NCBI GenBank assembly: GCA_018827375.1
Contig: JAHJYW010000010.1
Location: 62,001-126,000, forward strand
DNA: 64,000 bases
Reading direction: 5' to 3'
Origin: Alphaproteobacteria bacterium
GTDB lineage: Bacteria > Pseudomonadota > Alphaproteobacteria > Caulobacterales > Hyphomonadaceae
Shown here: positions 19,607 through 28,577 of the stretch, one piece after another
Layout of the letters: each line of letters opens with the position of its first letter
Numbering within the stretch: the first letter of the stretch is position 1
Program-made: the position numbers and the translations under genes
The notes under the pieces: model-generated
Told to the model about the DNA's origin: nothing
Databases searched by the model: none
Seen by the model: the letters and a program-made list of their open reading frames with translations, nothing else

Positions 19607-20323
19607 ATGCGTGCAATCATTTCAGCAGCGACAGCTGTCTCCTGCCTTCCGCTATTGGCCGAAGCCCAAGACACAAGCTTTTTCTTTGACGTCGCCCTAT
19701 CATCGGCGCTGCTTGATCGCGGCGAGCAAATCGGTGGTCAGACTGCAGAGTTTTACGCTGGCGCCGAAGTCGATGCGGGAAGCGCACTCCTGTATACAAC
19801 GGTCTATAGGCTGCTGCCGGTTGGGTCAGACCGGGACGAATTTGACAATGAAACAGATTATACAATTGGCGCCATCTGGGAGGGGCCGGGCTATGCGGCT
19901 GACGTATCTGCGAACTGGCTGACTTATCCCGGTGAGGAAGCCAAGGAGAGTCTCGAACTTGCAGCGACGATCACACTGAATCTGCCGTTCGAACCGGGGG
20001 TTGCCGCTTTCCGCGATGTTCACACAGACGACTGGGGTCTGGAGGCCTACGCTGGCCCGCGCTGGGAACGTGAGGCGTGGACGTTTTACGCTTTGGGGCG
20101 CGCGGGGTTCGTCAATCTTGGGGATGGATCAGCGAGCCGTTCCTATGGCGGAATCGAGACCGGCGCTATTCGGGCGCTCTCGGACGGGGTCGCGATGGGC
20201 TTCATATTCCGCTCTGACGTCGCGGATGAAGACAGCTTTGATGTGGGAGCGACTGCCGATGGCTTTGCTACCGGGCGCAATAGCGGCACGTCGCTTGTCG
20301 TCAGTCTTTCCTACGCACATTAG
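19607..20323 (+). CDS. TorF-like putative porin / small outer-membrane beta-barrel protein
   Basis: A 238-residue exported protein with a short signal peptide (MRAIISAATAVSCLPLLAEA, cleaved before QD). It has alternating polar/hydrophobic strands rich in Tyr, Trp and Gly, such as YAADVSANWLTYPGEE and WTFYALGRAGFVNLG, and a barrel-like C-terminus SLVVSLSYAH. Size and pattern resemble the TorF family of putative porins, although the terminal residue is His rather than Phe. The ATG has AAGGA at a good distance and the gene follows the amidohydrolase by 29 bp, so it is likely the last gene of that operon. It may provide a diffusion route for hydrolysis products. Confidence 0.68.
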   Translation: MRAIISAATAVSCLPLLAEAQDTSFFFDVALSSALLDRGEQIGGQTAEFYAGAEVDAGSALLYTTVYRLLPVGSDRDEFDNETDYTIGAIWEGPGYAADVSANWLTYPGEEAKESLELAATITLNLPFEPGVAAFRDVHTDDWGLEAYAGPRWEREAWTFYALGRAGFVNLGDGSASRSYGGIETGAIRALSDGVAMGFIFRSDVADEDSFDVGATADGFATGRNSGTSLVVSLSYAH

Positions 20324-20496
20324 GCGCTTCCAGCTGATATCTGACAAGATATTGGTCACTCGTTGACCTGATTGGCCTATTTCGCCGATTTCGAGTATAT
20401 TTTTGCTTGATCGGGCCAAAAATCGCTTCATCATTCCGTCATATTGCATGAGTGTACAGTCATGCTGCCGAAGGGACGCGTTCCTGGGAGGACACG

Positions 20497-21252
20497 ATGA
20501 AGCGAACACTTGATCTCGACATGAACCAGCGCCCTGTTGTGGCTCTTGCCGACGAATACCCGGCCGGTTTTGTGGATAATGCCCATTCGCATGAGCGTAT
20601 CCAGCTCTTGTACGCGTCTGTCGGTGTCATGTCGGTTGTTACGGAGCAGACAAGCTTTGTGATTCCACCCCAGCGCGCGGTATGGATACCGAGTCAGGTG
20701 CGCCACGAGGTATCCTGCCGGGGCCCGGTATCGCTCCGCACCCTCTACATCGATCCAAAGTATGAGCGCGAGGATCCCGACTGTCACATCGTGGAAGTCG
20801 GCACTTTGCTGAAGGCGCTGATCCTGGAAGTCACTTCCTTCAGCTCCAGTTATGATCTCTCCGGCAGGGAAGGGCAGATCGTCGGCCTGCTGCTCAGTGA
20901 GTTGCTGGCGTCGCCCAAGGTGCCCTATGCGGCGCCAATGCCGAGCGATCCCAGACTGGTGCGTGTTTGCCGGGAGATCATCGATAACCCGTCCGATCAG
21001 CGTGATATCGACAAATGGGCCCACCTTGCCGGAATGAGCCGCCGCAGCTTCACGCGTGCGTTCAAGCGCGAGACGGGAATGGGCGTCGCGCTGTGGCGCC
21101 AGCAAGTCCGTCTGCTTGAGGCGCTGTCACTATTGTCGACGGGCTCGAATGTGACCACGGCGGCGCTTGATGTCGGTTATGAAAGCGCCAGTGCTTTCTG
21201 CGCCATGTTCCAGCGCGCGTTCGGCGTGTCTCCAAGTCGCTACGAGTTTTGA
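20497..21252 (+). CDS. AraC family transcriptional regulator
   Basis: A 251-residue regulator with an N-terminal cupin-type sensor (about residues 25-90, including FVIPPQRAVWIPSQVRHEV) and a C-terminal AraC DNA-binding domain (about 155-250). The second helix-turn-helix includes DVGYESASAFCAMFQRAFG and the protein ends SPSRYEF. The ATG at 20497 follows TGGGAGG and is preferred to an upstream in-frame ATG without a site. It is co-directional with, and about 170 bp after, the porin-like gene, so it may sense a product of the preceding receptor/amidohydrolase operon. The AT-rich spacer 20324-20496 probably contains its own promoter. Confidence 0.92.
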   Translation: MKRTLDLDMNQRPVVALADEYPAGFVDNAHSHERIQLLYASVGVMSVVTEQTSFVIPPQRAVWIPSQVRHEVSCRGPVSLRTLYIDPKYEREDPDCHIVEVGTLLKALILEVTSFSSSYDLSGREGQIVGLLLSELLASPKVPYAAPMPSDPRLVRVCREIIDNPSDQRDIDKWAHLAGMSRRSFTRAFKRETGMGVALWRQQVRLLEALSLLSTGSNVTTAALDVGYESASAFCAMFQRAFGVSPSRYEF

Positions 21253-21521
21253 GGCTTCGTCACAAGCGACCAGACAGTTCAGCCCTGATGTAGATGCCGA
21301 GATGGGTGAATGCGTTCAAACTGAACTTGATGAGATATCGCTCAGGGCGAAGCGATTTTTGTTTTTAGCAATGTCACACATTGTCTGAATGGAGAGATCA
21401 ATCCGCATTCGAACAAATAGCTTGTTGGCGTTTCCATTCCGGCCCAAGTGTGCGATCGCAAGTGTGAGCTGCCGCGGTGATGCTCGCAAAGGGACGATCA
21501 TCGGGCCGAATTTCAAGACGA

Positions 21522-22001
21522 TCAGCTGACTGGTAGAGTGAGCGATGTCGAAAACTTCACTGTCTCCATTGAGAAGGTTGAGGAGACGTCGACCAAATTG
21601 GGAACAAGTTCAACAAACCTCTTATAAACAATATCATAGTGCTCAATGCTGCCAATCTGCAGTTTGAGGAGGTAGTCATCCTTTCCAGTCAGCCGGTGGC
21701 ATTCAATGATCTCGGGAATCTTGTCCACCGAACGTGCAAATACATCGAGCCACGCCTTGCTGTGGTTCTCGGTGCGCACGGACACAAACACCGTTATTCC
21801 CAGTCCGACCGCCTGCGCATCAAGCAGGGCAACACGTTTTAGTATGATCCCTTCATCCTCAAGGCGTTTTATGCGGCGCCAGCAAGGGTTGGTCGATAAG
21901 CCGACCTTGTCGGCGACTTCCTGAATAGACAGAGAAGCATCCAGTTGGAGGGAATTCAGAATACGTCTGTCGATCTCGTCGAGTTTTGCGATTTTCTTCA
22001 T
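21522..22001 (-). CDS. Lrp/AsnC family transcriptional regulator
   Basis: This 159-residue protein has the classical Lrp architecture. The N-terminal winged helix begins KLDEIDRRILNSLQLD, with recognition helix NPCWRRIKRLEDEG. The C-terminal RAM domain (about residues 65-150) has the ligand-loop region CHRLTGKDDYLLKLQI. It is divergent from the acyl-CoA ligase gene across 255 bp, which suggests it controls that cluster, perhaps sensing an amino acid or related acyl compound. The 21253-21521 stretch after its stop, shared with the convergent AraC gene, holds no gene that I can support. Confidence 0.93.
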   Translation of the reverse strand: MKKIAKLDEIDRRILNSLQLDASLSIQEVADKVGLSTNPCWRRIKRLEDEGIILKRVALLDAQAVGLGITVFVSVRTENHSKAWLDVFARSVDKIPEIIECHRLTGKDDYLLKLQIGSIEHYDIVYKRFVELVPNLVDVSSTFSMETVKFSTSLTLPVS

Positions 22002-22256
22002 GCTGAAAAAAATATACCAATAAAGATCGTTTATAAAGACGAATTTTCTGCATTTCCTGTCCCGTGCTCGCGTTTATTCCCACTCATATTGATCTGCAGT
22101 CATCGCCTATACCACGCCTGAATAACAAGACGATTGTGTGTCGGTTAAAGCGCTCCAAGCATAGTGCCACTCTGGGCGAAGCTAGCTTGCCCCGGCGCCA
22201 TATGTTCCTTTCAGTCGTGTTACGTGTATGGTCTCCCAAAATCATTGGGAAGAAAC

Positions 22257-23954
22257 ATGCATTACGCCGAACTATTGCAAGCTCGTGAAGAGCTTACCGG
22301 ACCGGGTGGGGATTTCGAAGTCGTTGAAGCTGAGGTGCTGGGTAACAAAATACGCATCTACAAGACTGCACCGCCAAGCGTTCGGGAATTCTGGCTGTCG
22401 ACGAAAGAGTTCGCTGAACGGCCTTACCTGATCTATGGCGACGAGCGTTTGACCTATGGGCAGTCACACGAGCAGGTGAATGCTGTGGCCTCCTGGCTGG
22501 CCGATCAGGGCGTGAAGCCGGGCGACCGGGTGGCTATCGCCATGCGCAATTATCCCGAATGGATGCTGATCTACTGGGCATGTGTCGCCAGTGGTATTGC
22601 CGTTGTCGGCATGAACGCCTGGTGGACTCCTGAAGAAATGGCTTATGCGCTGACCGATTCAGCGCCGAGCATACTCTTCGTCGATTCCGAACGCCTTGAG
22701 CGCGTGCGTGAACGCCCCGAGGTTGCGGGAAAGATGAAACTGGTCGGCGTACGCATTCCCGATGCCGGCGCCGATGTTACGCCATGGTCCGAAGTGATCG
22801 CGCATGGCGGCGCTATGCCGGACGTCGCTGTGGACCCTGACTCCGACGCCTGTATCTTTTACACATCAGGTACGACCGGGCATCCAAAAGGCGCGCAACT
22901 CACGCATCGGGGCTGCGTTTCGAACCTGTTCAATATGGTCTATGCTGCGACGTCCGCTTCACTCGCGACGCAACGGGCAACAGGTGTGGCGCCGCCGGAA
23001 GATCCGCCTATTCCGGTCACGTTGATCACGACACCTCTTTTCCACGTCACGGCCAATAATTGTGGGGCGTATGCAGTTACAGCTGCCGGCGGCGCGCTCG
23101 TGCTCATGTACCGGTGGGATGCCGGCGAAGCGCTCCGCCTGGTTGCCAAGGAACGCGTAACAGCGATGAGCGGTGTGCCTGTCATGGCCCGCGAGCTGAT
23201 CAACCATCCCGACTTCACATCCACGGACACGTCGAGCCTCACATCCTTGGCGGGTGGCGGCGCGCAAGTACCGCCCGATCTGGTCAAAAAAATTGAATCG
23301 CAAGTCGCAACCGCGCGCCCGGGTACGGGCTACGGCATGACCGAAACATGCGGGATCATCACATCGATCTCGGCTGATTTCTTCGTGGACAAGCCTGATA
23401 GTGCTGGACCGGCGATGCCGAACTTTGAAGCAAAGTGCGTCGATGATCTTGGCCAGACTGTTGCGCCTGGCAAGACCGGCGAATTGTGGGTTCGCGGCTC
23501 TTCGGTGATTAAGGGCTATATCAATCGCCCCGAAGCGACAGCTGAGTCGATCACCGACGGTTGGCTGCATACCGGCGATATCGCTCGGATCGATGAGGAT
23601 GGCTTTATTTTCATCGTCGATCGGAAGAAAGACATGGTCCTGCGCGGCGGTGAGAACATCTACTGCGCTGAGGTTGAGTCGACGATATACACGCACCCTG
23701 CCATCGCAGAATGCTGCGTTTTTGGCGTGCCGGATGATAGATTGGGAGAAGAGGTCGGCGTCGCAGTCGTTCTCAATCCTGGTGAGCATCTTACAGATGA
23801 CGCCCTGCGCGAACATTGTGCCGCTGTCATGGCGAAGCACAAAGTACCGCGTTACATCTGGTTCCTGGATGATGCCTTGCCTCGTAATGCGAGCGGCAAG
23901 TTCATCAAGCGCGAACTGCGTGATCGCCTGAGTGCTGAACTTCTCTCTGTCTGA
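22257..23954 (+). CDS. AMP-forming acyl-CoA synthetase (ligase)
   Basis: The enzyme, about 565 aa, would activate a carboxylic acid to its CoA thioester through an acyl-AMP intermediate. The ANL-family motifs are all present: the P-loop YTSGTTGHPKG (about residue 203), GYGMTETCG, the hinge GWLHTGDIARIDEDGF with DRKKDMVLRGGENIY, and the C-terminal catalytic lysine in NASGKFIKRELR. The start at 22257 follows GGGAAG and precedes the conserved MHYAELLQ; the frame is open upstream without such a site. It is the first gene of a four-gene plus-strand set with a crotonase and two acyl-CoA dehydrogenases. Substrate chain length cannot be read by eye. Confidence 0.93.
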   Translation: MHYAELLQAREELTGPGGDFEVVEAEVLGNKIRIYKTAPPSVREFWLSTKEFAERPYLIYGDERLTYGQSHEQVNAVASWLADQGVKPGDRVAIAMRNYPEWMLIYWACVASGIAVVGMNAWWTPEEMAYALTDSAPSILFVDSERLERVRERPEVAGKMKLVGVRIPDAGADVTPWSEVIAHGGAMPDVAVDPDSDACIFYTSGTTGHPKGAQLTHRGCVSNLFNMVYAATSASLATQRATGVAPPEDPPIPVTLITTPLFHVTANNCGAYAVTAAGGALVLMYRWDAGEALRLVAKERVTAMSGVPVMARELINHPDFTSTDTSSLTSLAGGGAQVPPDLVKKIESQVATARPGTGYGMTETCGIITSISADFFVDKPDSAGPAMPNFEAKCVDDLGQTVAPGKTGELWVRGSSVIKGYINRPEATAESITDGWLHTGDIARIDEDGFIFIVDRKKDMVLRGGENIYCAEVESTIYTHPAIAECCVFGVPDDRLGEEVGVAVVLNPGEHLTDDALREHCAAVMAKHKVPRYIWFLDDALPRNASGKFIKRELRDRLSAELLSV

Positions 23955-23984
23955 CTTTTAGGCGCGGCTTGAAAAGCCAGCATC

Positions 23985-24011
23985 CCTTTGCAGGCAATTA
24001 GCCTGCAAAGG
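23985..24011. terminator. hairpin after the acyl-CoA ligase gene
   Basis: CCTTTGCAGGC, a five-base loop AATTA, then GCCTGCAAAGG: a perfect 11-bp stem 30 bp after the ligase stop. No run of T follows, so it may be a processing or stability element or an intrinsic terminator of reduced strength. If it terminates, the downstream crotonase gene needs its own promoter in 24012-24165. Confidence 0.6.
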
Positions 24012-24165
24012 CCAACTGATAGTAGTTTGCCGGGCGACTGCAGGCGCTGCACGCGCCGACGGCTTTGCCTGTCAGATCTTTAGTTGCTGAGGCTCGCGCT
24101 GGGACAGCTCTTGCGAAACCGTGCCTATGCGGCCCACTAGTCTCAACAGATATGGGAGTGAAGAC

Positions 24166-24966
24166 ATGATGAAATCCGATTTTAAAGCGCTCATCCTCGA
24201 TCAGGCCGGTGAGGTTCTCAACATAAAAATGAACCGGCCGGAACGTTTGAACGCGCTTAACCCGCAGCTTGTCTCAGAGTTGAGGGAGGTGTTCCAGTCT
24301 CTCTATTTCGACCGTTCGGTGCGTGTCGTCGTTCTGGAAGGGGCTGGTCGGGCCTTCTGTGCAGGATTGGACCTGAAAGAGTCATCGGATAACCGTGGTA
24401 GGCGCTCAGTCGAGAAAGGGCTGGATAATCAGCGGTCGATTGCCGAGATTTATGTCGCGATGCGGCGCTGCCCGCAGCCGATCATCAGCCTTGTTCAAGG
24501 AGCTGCCAGCGGTGGTGGCTTTGCGTTGGCACTGGCGTCGGACATACGTATCCTCTCTGACGATGCACGAATGAACGCCGCTTTCATTCGGATTGGTCTT
24601 TCATCCTGTGACATGGGTGTTTCCTACTTCCTGCCGCGCATGGTCGGCATGTCACTGGCTAGCGAATACATGCTGACGGGCCGGTTCATCTCCGCCCAAC
24701 GTGCAATGGAGATAGGTCTAGCCAATCGTGTGGTTTCGTTGTCCGACATGCGCAAGGAGGCGGATGGTTTCGTCGAAGACATGTTGCACGCCACGCCGCT
24801 CGGATTACGCCTGACCAAGGATGGTCTCAATCTGGCTATCGATGCTGGGGGGCTTGAGGCAGCTATGGCGATTGAAGACCGCAATCAGATTCTGGCGGCG
24901 AACGATCCCAACTTTGCCGAAGGCGTGGCTGCCTTCTTTGAAAAGCGCAAACCCAACTATACCTGA
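24166..24966 (+). CDS. enoyl-CoA hydratase/isomerase family protein
   Basis: A crotonase-fold protein of 266 aa. The oxyanion-forming segments AGRAFCAGLDL (about 60-70) and QGAASGGGFALALASDIRI (111-129) are clear. Neither of the two glutamates used by classical enoyl-CoA hydratases is at its place (GGGFALA and AAFIRIG instead of the usual Glu-bearing segments), whereas Asp149 in SSCDMGVSYFLPR matches the aspartate position used in isomerase-type members. It may therefore be an isomerase or another crotonase rather than a hydratase. The first of two adjacent ATGs follows GGGAG. It sits between the ligase and the acyl-CoA dehydrogenases. Confidence 0.88.
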   Translation: MMKSDFKALILDQAGEVLNIKMNRPERLNALNPQLVSELREVFQSLYFDRSVRVVVLEGAGRAFCAGLDLKESSDNRGRRSVEKGLDNQRSIAEIYVAMRRCPQPIISLVQGAASGGGFALALASDIRILSDDARMNAAFIRIGLSSCDMGVSYFLPRMVGMSLASEYMLTGRFISAQRAMEIGLANRVVSLSDMRKEADGFVEDMLHATPLGLRLTKDGLNLAIDAGGLEAAMAIEDRNQILAANDPNFAEGVAAFFEKRKPNYT

Positions 24967-25070
24967 TCGGAAGATACGAAAACGACGGGCATGTCTTTGC
25001 GGCAAGGCTTGACCCGCGCGTGTAAGGCTTTGACACTTTCAGAAAGATAAAAAAGCATGGGAGGCCCACC

Positions 25071-26195
25071 GTGAACCTCGATTTCTCCGACGAACAGAAG
25101 CAATTGCGCGATCAGGTGCGCCGCTTCCTAAGCGAACAATGCCCGCCGACCGCAGTCCGCGCGATACTGGAAGGTGGCGAAAGATACGATAAGTCCCTTT
25201 ATGCCGGCCTGGCCGAGTTAGGCGTGCTGGGCGCTGCAATTCCGGAAGAGTATGGAGGGGTGGGTCTAGGTCATCTCGAACTCTGCGTCGTCGCCGAGGA
25301 GCTTGGCCGCGTTCTGGCGCCAGTTCCTGTAGCCTCTTCGATATACCTTTCTGCCGAGTTCCTTTTGCTCGCTGGCTCCGAAAGCCAGAAATCGGAATGG
25401 TTGCCAAAGCTCGCCTCAGGTGAAGCCATTGGGGCATTCGCAATGGTGGAAGGGCAGGGCCGGACAAAGCCAGAGTCGATCAAGGCACGGGTTTCGGGCG
25501 GTAAACTTTCAGGTGAGAAGATGCCGGTTGCCGACGGGTGCGATGCGGATTTCGCCATCGTGGCGGCGCGAGACGAGAAGGATGCTGTGTCCCTCTATAT
25601 CGTTTCCCTGACAGGCGAAGGCGTCACTAGGAAGGCGCTGGAATCAATCGATCCTACCCGGGGACAGGCACGTATCACTTTTGACAATGCGCCCGTCGAA
25701 CCGCTCGGCAATTCCGGCGATGGCTGGCACATTGCGACGCAAGTGCTGGACAGGGCGGCGGTCTTGATGGCGTTCGAGCAGCTGGGCGGCGCTGACCGCG
25801 CGCTGGAAATGGCAAGGGACTATGCGCTTGATCGCATGGCGTTTGGTCGTCCGATTGGCTCGTTCCAGGCGATCAAGCATATTCTTGCCGACATGTATGT
25901 GTCCGCAACACTGGCGCGCTCGAATTGCTACTATGGCGCATGGGCGCTGAGCTCCGGCGCATCGGAGCTGCCCGTGGCGGCAGCGACAGCGCGCGTCTCG
26001 GCAACGACCGCCTTCCAGCATTGTTCAAAGAACAACATTCAGGTGCATGGCGGCATGGGATTCACATGGGCATTTGATTGCCATCTTTATTACCGGCGTT
26101 CCAATGGCTTGGCGCTGGCGCTTGGTTCGCTATCGACGTGGGAAAGCCAACTCATCGAGCGGATGAGCTCCGGCAACGTCGAAGCAGCAGCATAA
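25071..26195 (+). CDS. acyl-CoA dehydrogenase, probable non-catalytic-type partner subunit
   Basis: A 374-residue acyl-CoA dehydrogenase-fold protein starting at GTG with GGGAGG six bases upstream. The N-terminal helical domain (FSDEQKQLRDQVRRFL), the GFAMVEGQG-like middle region and the C-terminal FAD-dimer region (DRMAFGRPIGSFQAIKHILADM, QVHGGMGFTWAFD) are recognisable. The position of the catalytic Glu near the C-terminus, normally in an EG(T/S) motif, reads YYRRSNGLALALG and has no Glu. In heteromeric enzymes such as actinobacterial FadE pairs, one subunit lacks the base. The next gene encodes a second dehydrogenase that keeps the motif, so a two-gene heteromer is the simplest reading. 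Confidence 0.88.
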   Translation: MNLDFSDEQKQLRDQVRRFLSEQCPPTAVRAILEGGERYDKSLYAGLAELGVLGAAIPEEYGGVGLGHLELCVVAEELGRVLAPVPVASSIYLSAEFLLLAGSESQKSEWLPKLASGEAIGAFAMVEGQGRTKPESIKARVSGGKLSGEKMPVADGCDADFAIVAARDEKDAVSLYIVSLTGEGVTRKALESIDPTRGQARITFDNAPVEPLGNSGDGWHIATQVLDRAAVLMAFEQLGGADRALEMARDYALDRMAFGRPIGSFQAIKHILADMYVSATLARSNCYYGAWALSSGASELPVAAATARVSATTAFQHCSKNNIQVHGGMGFTWAFDCHLYYRRSNGLALALGSLSTWESQLIERMSSGNVEAAA

Positions 26196-26209
26196 GAAAG
26201 GGTCGGGAT

Positions 26210-27469
26210 ATGGATTTCAAGGACTCACCTGAAGAGGCTGCTTTCCGCAAGGAAGTGCGAGCCTGGCTTGATGAAAACGCACCAAAGCATCTGGAGGCTG
26301 AGCTGCGCCGCGCGAACTTCGGATCGAGCGGTGTTGATAGCGAAGACCCGATCACTGCCGGCAAGGCATGGCAGAAAAAGAAGGCCGAGTCCGGTTGGGC
26401 CTGCCTTCACTGGCCGAAGGAGTATGGCGGTGCCGCGAGAACACCGATCGAGCGTGTGATCTGGGGACAGGAAGAGGGACCTTATGGCGCCTTGTCCGGT
26501 CCGTTTGTCATCGGGCACGGCATGTGCGGCCCGACAGTCATGACCTGGGCCACGGAAGAGCAGAAACGGGAATTGCTACCGCCGCTTGCCAGCGGCGAGG
26601 AGATCTGGTGCCAGCTCTTTTCTGAACCTGCAGGTGGATCTGATCTCGCTGGACTCCGTACAAAGGCCGTCAAGGCGGATGATGGCTCTGGCGACTGGAT
26701 CATCAATGGCCAGAAAATCTGGACCAGCGGAGCACAGCATTCGGACTGGGGCCTGCTGATTACAAGAACAGATCCGAATGTGGCCAAACACAAAGGCCTC
26801 ACCATGTTTTTCCTCTCGATGAAAACACCAGGTGTGGACGTTCGTCCGATCAAGCAGGCAAATGGCGCTTCAGGGTTTAATGAGGTCTATTTCACGGATG
26901 TACGCATTCCTGATACCCAGCGTCTTGGCGCTGTGGGCCAAGGCTGGGAAGTTTCGCTGACGACTCTTATGAACGAGCGCCTCTCCATCGGATCGGGCAT
27001 GTCCACCGGCTTTCCGGAGTTGTTCAGTTTCTGTATGGATGCAGAAGTCGAAGGTCGCCCTGCAATTGAAGATTCCGCCGTTCGTTCCAAGCTTGCCCAG
27101 TTCGCGGTTCGTCAAAGCGGTCTCAAGTATACGGGCATGCGCGCCATAACGGCGCTTTCGAAAGGTGAGACGCCAGGTCCGGAAAATTCGATCGGCAAGC
27201 TGGTGGCTGGTGCTACCATGCAGGATCTGGCCATTTATGCGCTGGACCTTCAAGGGCAGGCCGGTGCGTTATGGGACGAGAACAGTCCGCAGAATGGACG
27301 CTTCCAGGCGATGCTGATGCGTTCACCAGCGACCCGTATCGAGGGTGGTTCGGACGAGATTCTTCGAAACATTATTGGTGAGCGTGTGCTTGGCCTTCCG
27401 GGAGATATCCGTGTGGATAAGGGAATTCCGTTCAAAGACATTCCGACCAGCGGTCAGCGCAAATCGTAA
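26210..27469 (+). CDS. acyl-CoA dehydrogenase, catalytic subunit candidate
   Basis: A 419-residue acyl-CoA dehydrogenase starting 14 bp after the previous dehydrogenase gene. The N-terminal domain begins DFKDSPEEAAFRKEVRAWL, the FAD/substrate region includes CQLFSEPAGGSDLAGLRT and WIINGQKIWTSGAQ, and the C-terminal domain contains RIEGGSDEILRNIIGERVLG with the expected catalytic-type Glu (about residue 385). It oxidises an acyl-CoA to the 2-enoyl-CoA and passes electrons to ETF. I use the ATG at 26210 behind AAAGGGTCGGG; the open frame upstream runs inside the previous gene. It likely works as a heteromer with that product. Confidence 0.93.
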   Translation: MDFKDSPEEAAFRKEVRAWLDENAPKHLEAELRRANFGSSGVDSEDPITAGKAWQKKKAESGWACLHWPKEYGGAARTPIERVIWGQEEGPYGALSGPFVIGHGMCGPTVMTWATEEQKRELLPPLASGEEIWCQLFSEPAGGSDLAGLRTKAVKADDGSGDWIINGQKIWTSGAQHSDWGLLITRTDPNVAKHKGLTMFFLSMKTPGVDVRPIKQANGASGFNEVYFTDVRIPDTQRLGAVGQGWEVSLTTLMNERLSIGSGMSTGFPELFSFCMDAEVEGRPAIEDSAVRSKLAQFAVRQSGLKYTGMRAITALSKGETPGPENSIGKLVAGATMQDLAIYALDLQGQAGALWDENSPQNGRFQAMLMRSPATRIEGGSDEILRNIIGERVLGLPGDIRVDKGIPFKDIPTSGQRKS

Positions 27470-27623
27470 CTTGAGTTGTGCTTTCTGTTCTAGGGGCGCG
27501 GAGTAAGCTGTTTGCTTCGCGCCAACATGAAGAGCCACGCCGCGAAGGGATTGTCTGTTGTAGGCATGTGCGACTTGCGATATCGACGTTTATTCAGTTC
27601 GAAATAGCGGCATCCATCGGGCT

Positions 27624-28316
27624 TCACTGAAATGGACTATGACTGAATTCCAAGAGCTGTTTGTGACCTTTCTTGCTCAAGAGTGAGCCAAAATTGATCG
27701 CATAAATCTTGGTAACGAGATCCTTGTCCCCGAGCAGTGACGGTGCGAGATAGGCGACATGGTTGCCAAGGTGAAGGTGGGCGAGACCGAATGCGGTCGC
27801 TTGCATTGATGCCATGGCGAGATCAGCATCCACATCGACAAAAACGCCAGTCTTGATGCATTCATTGACCAGAGAGCGGACAAGGGCGAGACCCTCATTG
27901 CGCTGTTCCTGATATTGTTCCGAGGACAGAATTTCATCTGTCTCCAGATTCTTCATAAGAAGATAGTAACCAGGGCACTCTTTCGCAAAGTGTACGTAGG
28001 CGTATCCAATCGCCAGCAAATGCGCCAAAGGCAATGGCGCGGCCTGCTCAATGGCATAGGCGCGAAAAACCTTCTGGAATTCATAGCCGGCGACGGCCGT
28101 TTCCACCAGAAGGTCCTGCTTATTGGCGAAATGCCTGTAAATTGCAGGCGGTGAGGTGCCGACAAGTCCGGCGACATCCTTGAGATGAAAATCAAGTGAT
28201 TTTCGTTGATCGATCAGTTGAGCGACCGCATCAATTATTGAGTTTCGAAGATCGCCGTGATGATAGGCGGATTTCTTTTGGACATCTCTTGCCTGCGTAA
28301 TGTCGGTGCCTGGCAT
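27624..28316 (-). CDS. TetR family transcriptional regulator
   Basis: A 230-residue regulator. The N-terminal TetR domain starts SAYHHGDLRNSIIDAVAQLI, with recognition helix region VGTSPPAIYRHFANKQDLLVE. The rest is a helical ligand-binding and dimer domain like that of the TetR C33/WHG type. It is convergent with the acyl-CoA genes and divergent from the receptor gene at 28578. The 261-bp divergent spacer contains a strong inverted repeat at 28466-28493, a good candidate for its operator. It may therefore repress the receptor rather than, or as well as, the fatty-acid cluster. Confidence 0.92.
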   Translation of the reverse strand: MPGTDITQARDVQKKSAYHHGDLRNSIIDAVAQLIDQRKSLDFHLKDVAGLVGTSPPAIYRHFANKQDLLVETAVAGYEFQKVFRAYAIEQAAPLPLAHLLAIGYAYVHFAKECPGYYLLMKNLETDEILSSEQYQEQRNEGLALVRSLVNECIKTGVFVDVDADLAMASMQATAFGLAHLHLGNHVAYLAPSLLGDKDLVTKIYAINFGSLLSKKGHKQLLEFSHSPFQ

Positions 28317-28465
28317 CTCATGTTTTCCCCCGTCTTGCGTCAGCGCTCCATGTGCGAACTGATCTGCATCTCTCTTACTTGCAATATAGGCGGATATTTT
28401 TAGAACACAGGCAATCTGATTCTGATCCAGCCATCGATATCATTGCGCCATTAGTTGTGTTGACA

Positions 28466-28493
28466 TGTGAATGTTAATTAAATTAACTTCACA
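28466..28493. promoter_or_regulatory. inverted repeat operator candidate between TetR gene and receptor
   Basis: Outer TGTGAA/TTCACA and inner GTTAATT/AATTAAC arms mirror each other over 12-13 bp with one unpaired base. A TTGACA hexamer at 28460-28465 abuts it on the left, as expected of a site that blocks RNA polymerase at a -35 element. The symmetry is certain; binding by the divergent TetR protein is inferred. Confidence 0.62.
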
Positions 28494-28577
28494 TTGCAAC
28501 AGAGTCCTGGAAGCAACGGCTCTGGCGATTCGGGGCATATAAATGCCGGCAAGGTCACCGGCGAAATCGGAGATAAA

